Under the pieces are notes generated by a model. That model was given only the letters and a program-made list of their open reading frames with translations, had not been told where the DNA came from and ran no database searches. Shown here piece by piece: positions 34,942 to 38,487 of a stretch of 38,487 nt of DNA. The first letter of the stretch is position 1, and each line of letters opens with the position of its first letter. Source of the stretch: Bacteroidales bacterium. Its GTDB lineage: Bacteria > Bacteroidota > Bacteroidia > Bacteroidales > Bacteroidaceae. Made by a program: the position numbers and the translations under genes. The stretch lies in the NCBI GenBank assembly GCA_022772475.1, contig JALEZQ010000080.1:1-38487 (forward strand), in the 5' to 3' direction.

Positions 34942-35045
34942 ATAGACACTATTGTGCTACATGGTCTGAAACCATAGACACTTGTGTTTCAGCCATACGG
35001 TTTTCATAGACACCATGTAGGTAAACGTGCTGAATCTGTGGACAC
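34942..35045. repeat. Boxes ATAGACAC spaced exactly 32 bp, with nested inverted repeats
   Basis: ATAGACAC occurs at 34942, 34974 and 35006, and a related GTGGACAC at 35038, each 32 bp apart (about three helical turns). The sequence between boxes is not repeated. Overlapping them are an outer inverted repeat CTACATGGT (34957-34965) with ACCATGTAG (35012-35020), and an inner one CTGAAAC (34966-34972) with GTTTCAG (34986-34992). The position, between two divergent genes, suggests a regulatory region. The rest of the gap up to 35276 shows no gene; it becomes AT-rich from about 35187. Confidence 0.6.
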
Positions 35046-35276
35046 ATCGCTTCAGTTTGCCGCATGTGCAAGAGACCGGACCGTCTGTTTGGTCCTTCCC
35101 TGTTCGTTCCGTCGGGCATATGGGCTGTGGGCTGCATAACGGCAGTGTGGTAGAGGTGGGGAGAAGCGTGCGGCGTGATGCTCGATAAATGTCTATATGA
35201 AAGATTGAAAAGATTAAATACATCAAAAAGACAAAATAAATTTGCGAAGAGTAGCACAATGTAAGATTTATTTGCT

Positions 35277-35284
35277 TACCTTTG
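35277..35284 (+). promoter_or_regulatory. -7 box for asnB
   Basis: TACCTTTG matches TAnnTTTG in an AT-rich stretch, with transcription expected near 35291 and a leader of about 100 nt before the asnB ATG. No TTTG at the -33 spacing. Confidence 0.5.
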
Positions 35285-35392
35285 CACCGCTCAAGCACCG
35301 CAAAGGCCGGTGTGGCTGACAAAAAGGTCACAGCAGGCAAGGCGCGAATGGGCAGCGACACCGATAATCACAATCTCAAAAACCAACAGACC

Positions 35393-37063
35393 ATGTGTGG
35401 CATAACCGCAATTTTCAAACTGGAAGACCCGAGTGAGCAGTGGCGCGACAAGGCGCTTAAGATGAGTAAGAAAATCCGCCATCGCGGTCCCGACTGGAGT
35501 GGCGTGTACCAGGGTAAGACGGCCATCCTCTGTCATGAGCGCCTGTCTATCGTTGATCCGCGCAGTGGCGGCCAGCCGCTGTTCTCGCCCGACCGCAGTC
35601 GTGTGCTGGCCGTCAACGGCGAGATATACAACCATCGCGACATCCGCAACCGTCTGGCCGGCCGGTATGAGTTTCAGACTGGCTCCGACTGCGAGGTAAT
35701 TCTCGCCCTCTATCAGGAGAAGGGCCTCGCCCTGCTCGACGAAATCAGCGGCATCTTCGCCTTCGCCCTCTACGACGAGGCCGCCGACGACTTCCTCATT
35801 GCCCGCGACCCCATCGGCGTCATTCCTTTATATATAGGCCACGACAGCGAAGGCCACGTCTATTGCGCCAGCGAACTGAAGGCCCTCGAGGGCTTTTGCG
35901 ACGACTACGAGGTGTTCCCTCCGGGTCACTACTATCGCGGCAGCGAAGGCAAGTTGGTCAAGTGGTATCACCGCGACTGGGAGTCGTATGACGCCGTAAA
36001 GGACAACCATATCGGCAGTGCCGAACTGCGGACGGCTCTTGAGGATGCCGTGCGCCGCCAGCTGATGAGCGACGTGCCCTATGGCGTGCTCCTCTCCGGC
36101 GGTCTGGACAGTTCGGTCATCTCCGCCATCGCCAGTAAGTATGCCGCCAACCGCATCGAAGCCGACGGCAAGCAGGCCGCTTGGTGGCCGCGTCTCCACT
36201 CCTTCGCCGTCGGTCTGAAGGGCGCGCCCGACCTCATCAAGGCCCGCGAGGTGGCCGAGCACATCGGCACCGTACACCATGAAATCAACTACACCATCCA
36301 AGAAGGTCTCGATGCCGTGCGCGATGTCATCTATTTCATTGAGACCTACGACGTCACCACCGTCCGCGCCTCAACGCCCATGTATCTGCTGGCCCGCGTC
36401 ATCAAGTCGATGGGCATCAAGATGGTGCTCAGCGGCGAGGGCGCCGACGAGGTCTTCGGCGGCTACCTCTATTTCCACAAGGCCCCTACGGCAAAAGACT
36501 TTCACGAAGAGACCGTTCGCAAACTCTCCAAACTCTATCTCTACGACTGCCTGCGTGCCAACAAGTCGCTCAGCGCCTGGGGCGTGGAGGGTCGCGTGCC
36601 CTTCTTGGACAAGGAGTTTTTGGACGTGGCCATGCGCATCAACCCTGCCGACAAGATGTGTCCCGGACAGACCATCGAGAAGCGCATTGTCCGCGAAGCC
36701 TTTGCCGACATGCTGCCCGAAAGTGTCGCCTGGCGACAGAAAGAGCAGTTCAGCGACGGCGTAGGCTACAGTTGGATCGACACCCTCAAGGCCGTCACCG
36801 CCGCCGCCGTCAGCGACGAGCAGATGGCCCATGCCGCCGAGCGCTTCCCCATCAACCCGCCGATGAACAAGGAAGAGTATTACTACCGCAGCATCTTCGA
36901 GGAATACTTCCCCAGCGACAGCGCCGCCCGCACCGTGCCCAGCGTGCCCAGCGTGGCCTGCTCGACGGCCGAGGCCCTGGCCTGGGACAAAGCCTTTGCC
37001 AACGTCAACGACCCCAGCGGCCGTGCCGTACGTGGGGTTCATGAACAAGCCTACGAAAAATAG
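35393..37063 (+). CDS. asnB: Asparagine synthetase B (glutamine-hydrolysing)
   Basis: A 556-residue enzyme making asparagine from aspartate, glutamine and ATP in the cytoplasm. The start at ATG 35393 is fixed by MCGITAIF, because Cys2 becomes the N-terminal nucleophile of the class II glutaminase domain. That domain includes IRHRGPDWSG, CHERLSIVDP and NGEIYNH. The synthetase domain has the PP-loop LLSGGLDSSVISAIASK, KMVLSGEGADEVFGGYLYF and WGVEGRVPFLDKEFLDVAM. The length matches E. coli AsnB (554). The frame continues upstream to 35282, but the true N-terminus must be MCG. A perfect terminator follows. Confidence 0.98.
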   Translation: MCGITAIFKLEDPSEQWRDKALKMSKKIRHRGPDWSGVYQGKTAILCHERLSIVDPRSGGQPLFSPDRSRVLAVNGEIYNHRDIRNRLAGRYEFQTGSDCEVILALYQEKGLALLDEISGIFAFALYDEAADDFLIARDPIGVIPLYIGHDSEGHVYCASELKALEGFCDDYEVFPPGHYYRGSEGKLVKWYHRDWESYDAVKDNHIGSAELRTALEDAVRRQLMSDVPYGVLLSGGLDSSVISAIASKYAANRIEADGKQAAWWPRLHSFAVGLKGAPDLIKAREVAEHIGTVHHEINYTIQEGLDAVRDVIYFIETYDVTTVRASTPMYLLARVIKSMGIKMVLSGEGADEVFGGYLYFHKAPTAKDFHEETVRKLSKLYLYDCLRANKSLSAWGVEGRVPFLDKEFLDVAMRINPADKMCPGQTIEKRIVREAFADMLPESVAWRQKEQFSDGVGYSWIDTLKAVTAAAVSDEQMAHAAERFPINPPMNKEEYYYRSIFEEYFPSDSAARTVPSVPSVACSTAEALAWDKAFANVNDPSGRAVRGVHEQAYEK

Positions 37064-37102
37064 TCAGAACGGCAGTCCTTGACTGCTCACAGAATAGTCT
37101 AA

Positions 37103-37155
37103 AAGTGTTCCGTGCACAAGCTCACATGGAGTATGTGCACGGAACACTTTTTTGT
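37103..37155 (+). terminator. Intrinsic terminator of asnB
   Basis: AAGTGTTCCGTGCACA (37103-37118) pairs perfectly with 37134-37149, with a 15-nt loop, and is followed by a run of T. It begins 40 bases after the asnB stop. Confidence 0.93.
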
Positions 37156-37330
37156 GGCAGTAGAGTATAGAGTCAACAAGCAAGTGCGATATTAAGAAAA
37201 TCGTACAAATCAGGCGAGGGCTGACCTACCTGATGGAGCAAAGTGCCTTCATCCCCGAACAACCCACGCTCTTCTGTTGAAAACGTAGCATATCCACCCA
37301 CCCAATACGGGGATATCAGCACGGGTGGAA

Positions 37331-37492
37331 ATGCGCCTCTGCTCCGACCCCATAGATAGCGCAGCCGACCTATACCGCGCCCTCTCTCACACCCCGAGGC
37401 CCTTCAGACTCTATCACATTCATGCCTCCAATCCTCCTACCGAAAAATCTGTAGTACCCACGCGGATTTTTTTTCAAAACGCAACTACGTGA
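37331..37492 (+). other. Doubtful 53-codon reading frame in the gap after asnB
   Basis: The 560-base gap between the asnB terminator and the DUF1848 gene contains an open frame of 53 codons from ATG 37331 (MRLCSDPIDSAADLYRAL at the start, RIFFQNATT at the end), which stays open upstream to 37289. No ribosome-binding context, signal or known domain is seen. Its composition is unlike the G+C-rich genes to the left. It may be the decayed end of a lost gene or chance. Elsewhere in 37156-37520 I see nothing. Confidence 0.25.
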
Positions 37493-37525
37493 TAGGCAAA
37501 CTAATATCGGCCGATAAGCGTTGAA

Positions 37526-37555
37526 GTTGGGTTAAGAAAATAAAGACTAACTTTG
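37526..37555 (+). promoter_or_regulatory. Orphan promoter-like sequence
   Basis: GTTG (37526-37529), an 18-bp spacer and TAACTTTG (37548-37555), a full -7 match. No plus-strand gene follows; the next gene is on the minus strand. A terminator-like hairpin lies about 75 bases downstream. Confidence 0.45.
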
Positions 37556-37561
37556 CCGCGT

Positions 37562-37682
37562 CAGAACTGTAACAGCATGGCCGTTTTTGCTTTAACAGTC
37601 TGCTCTGTTTTACCAGGGAAGCCAACAACAAACCCACTGACAATCGACATTCCTGCTAAAAATCAGTGGGGTTATTCGTTTT
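37562..37682 (+). ncRNA. Candidate small RNA between promoter-like box and hairpin
   Basis: From the expected start after the -7 box at 37548-37555 to a hairpin AACCCACTGA (37631-37640) with TCAGTGGGGTT (37663-37673, one bulge), followed by ATTCGTTTTGG. A second small stem AACAG...CTGTT is inside. The arrangement would give an RNA of about 120 nt. No known RNA family is recognised; the hairpin may instead simply end the convergent DUF1848 transcript. Confidence 0.3.
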
Positions 37683-37716
37683 GGTATCAATCTTGATAAG
37701 ATGATGAATTCGGAAT

Positions 37717-38487
37717 TTACCCAATTATGCTTTCGCTTTCTTCATTATACTTAGAAGCGTTATTCATAACACTTTCTTTGCTGGTATTGGCGTAACAATA
37801 GACACAAAAGTGGCGACAAGTGTTGTACATTCCAATGTCCTTACTTACCATGCATCCACAAATTTTTCGTTGTCCAGCATCTTTCACCTTTTTTTCTTTT
37901 GTTGGCAAAGGTGGTAATTGACCAAATATGTCGCGTTCTGGCCATGTTAAAGTATGGAGATAATAAACCAATTCTTCGTCTTCTGCAAAGATCCTTTTCA
38001 TAAGTTCTCCATCAATACAGCGGTTGTGTTCAATGCCGTATGATTCAAGATTAATGTCTTCTGCACAAGTAGCAATCTCCACGTCCCAACCATCTTTGTG
38101 CCAAGCTTCACGAATTTTCTGAAGCCCTTGCACGATTTCGATACGTTGGGCATGATTTGCTTCGGCATTCTCCACATCTTCTTTGGTGAAGAGCATGGTC
38201 TCCTTCACAAGGTTGTTCTGTACTTTTCTGTACGCCTTCACGTCAACGAAGCTGAAAACCAACTTGTCTGTGTAACCTTTTAGTTTGTTACCTATATGCC
38301 AAATACGGGTCAGCAAATCGCGAGGTGTTATGTTTGGAGTAATAATCAAAGGATCGAAGCGCCAGATTACCCTCTCCTTGCCAATCATTTCCGACAACTT
38401 CTTAAATGTTTCAACACGATCATCTACAGAAGAAACATTTGGTTCAAAACCTTCCTTCACATAGTCGTTAAGAGTAACCTGGAAATA
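37717..38487 (-). CDS. DUF1848 family protein (5' end outside the window)
   Basis: The frame is open from the right edge of the window to the stop at 37717, giving 256 residues of a protein whose N-terminus lies beyond 38487; the first codons read YFQVTLNDYVKEGFEPNV. The match to DUF1848 is through RVIWRFDPLIITP, the Cys-rich closing region ICGCMVSKDIGMYNTCRHFC and VYCYAN. The family resembles radical SAM/spore photoproduct lyase-type proteins and probably binds metal through these Cys residues, but its reaction is unknown. Codon use is markedly AT-richer than in all other genes here (AAA, GAA, ATT frequent), so recent horizontal acquisition is likely. It converges on asnB. Confidence 0.88.
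   Translation of the reverse strand, partial: YFQVTLNDYVKEGFEPNVSSVDDRVETFKKLSEMIGKERVIWRFDPLIITPNITPRDLLTRIWHIGNKLKGYTDKLVFSFVDVKAYRKVQNNLVKETMLFTKEDVENAEANHAQRIEIVQGLQKIREAWHKDGWDVEIATCAEDINLESYGIEHNRCIDGELMKRIFAEDEELVYYLHTLTWPERDIFGQLPPLPTKEKKVKDAGQRKICGCMVSKDIGMYNTCRHFCVYCYANTSKESVMNNASKYNEESESIIG

Noticed and set aside
34667-35045. CRISPR array, suggested by regular repeats at 22 and 32 bp.
   Set aside because: The 22-bp units have 5-base spacers that cycle, and the 32-bp boxes share only 8 bases; neither has a repeat of normal CRISPR length or any cas gene.

Overview
This window reads as chromosomal DNA from a G+C-rich member of the Bacteroidota, most likely order Bacteroidales and perhaps Prevotellaceae. 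The evidence is promoters of the Bacteroidota type (TTTG, about 20 bp, TAnnTTTG), a lipoprotein whose Cys is followed by an acidic stretch, an extra-long SecA, and families mostly confined to the phylum (DUF4421, DUF4105, CBM20-containing MalQ). The species call is inference.

Layout, left to right. The 3' end of an NhaC-type antiporter (2-253) converges on malQ (480-3089, minus). A gene-free stretch of about 1.4 kb follows, with a 72-bp tandem hairpin array (3198-3896) and copy A of a 333-bp interspersed element (3938-4270). A plus-strand run comes next: VOC protein, phosphoglucomutase, NudC-like Nudix hydrolase, RelA-type ppGpp synthetase, DUF2520 protein, KdsC-like phosphatase, Maf and a lipoprotein (4493-12656). 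A minus-strand membrane protein (12786-13769) is divergent from a second plus-strand run: Gfo/Idh/MocA oxidoreductase, DUF4421 protein, endonuclease III and glycosyltransferase (13874-18121). Copy B of the interspersed element (18184-18515, opposite orientation) sits where this run meets a minus-strand MscS-family channel.

From 18582 to 34560 everything is on the minus strand. A probable operon, pyrF-nadC-dipeptidase-HD protein-pheS (25180 down to 19889), has a near-consensus promoter and a strong terminator. Separate units carry a family 2 glycoside hydrolase, SecA, and a DUF4105 (Lnb-like) protein followed by a phosphatase-fold protein that lacks its usual catalytic residues. Between DUF4105 and the divergent asnB (35393-37063) lie twelve 22-bp palindromic repeats and four boxes spaced exactly 32 bp apart. 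The right edge is AT-richer and carries a truncated DUF1848 gene, a probable acquisition.

The genes are mostly housekeeping: starch/glycogen and sugar-phosphate metabolism (malQ, pgm), NAD and pyrimidine synthesis (nadC, pyrF), stringent response (relA), translation (pheS), secretion (secA) and repair (nth). The least explained material is the intergenic architecture: the duplicated 333-bp element with a promoter beside a terminator-like hairpin, the 72-bp array, the 22/66-bp palindrome array, the 32-bp-phased boxes and the pyrimidine-rich malQ 3' region.
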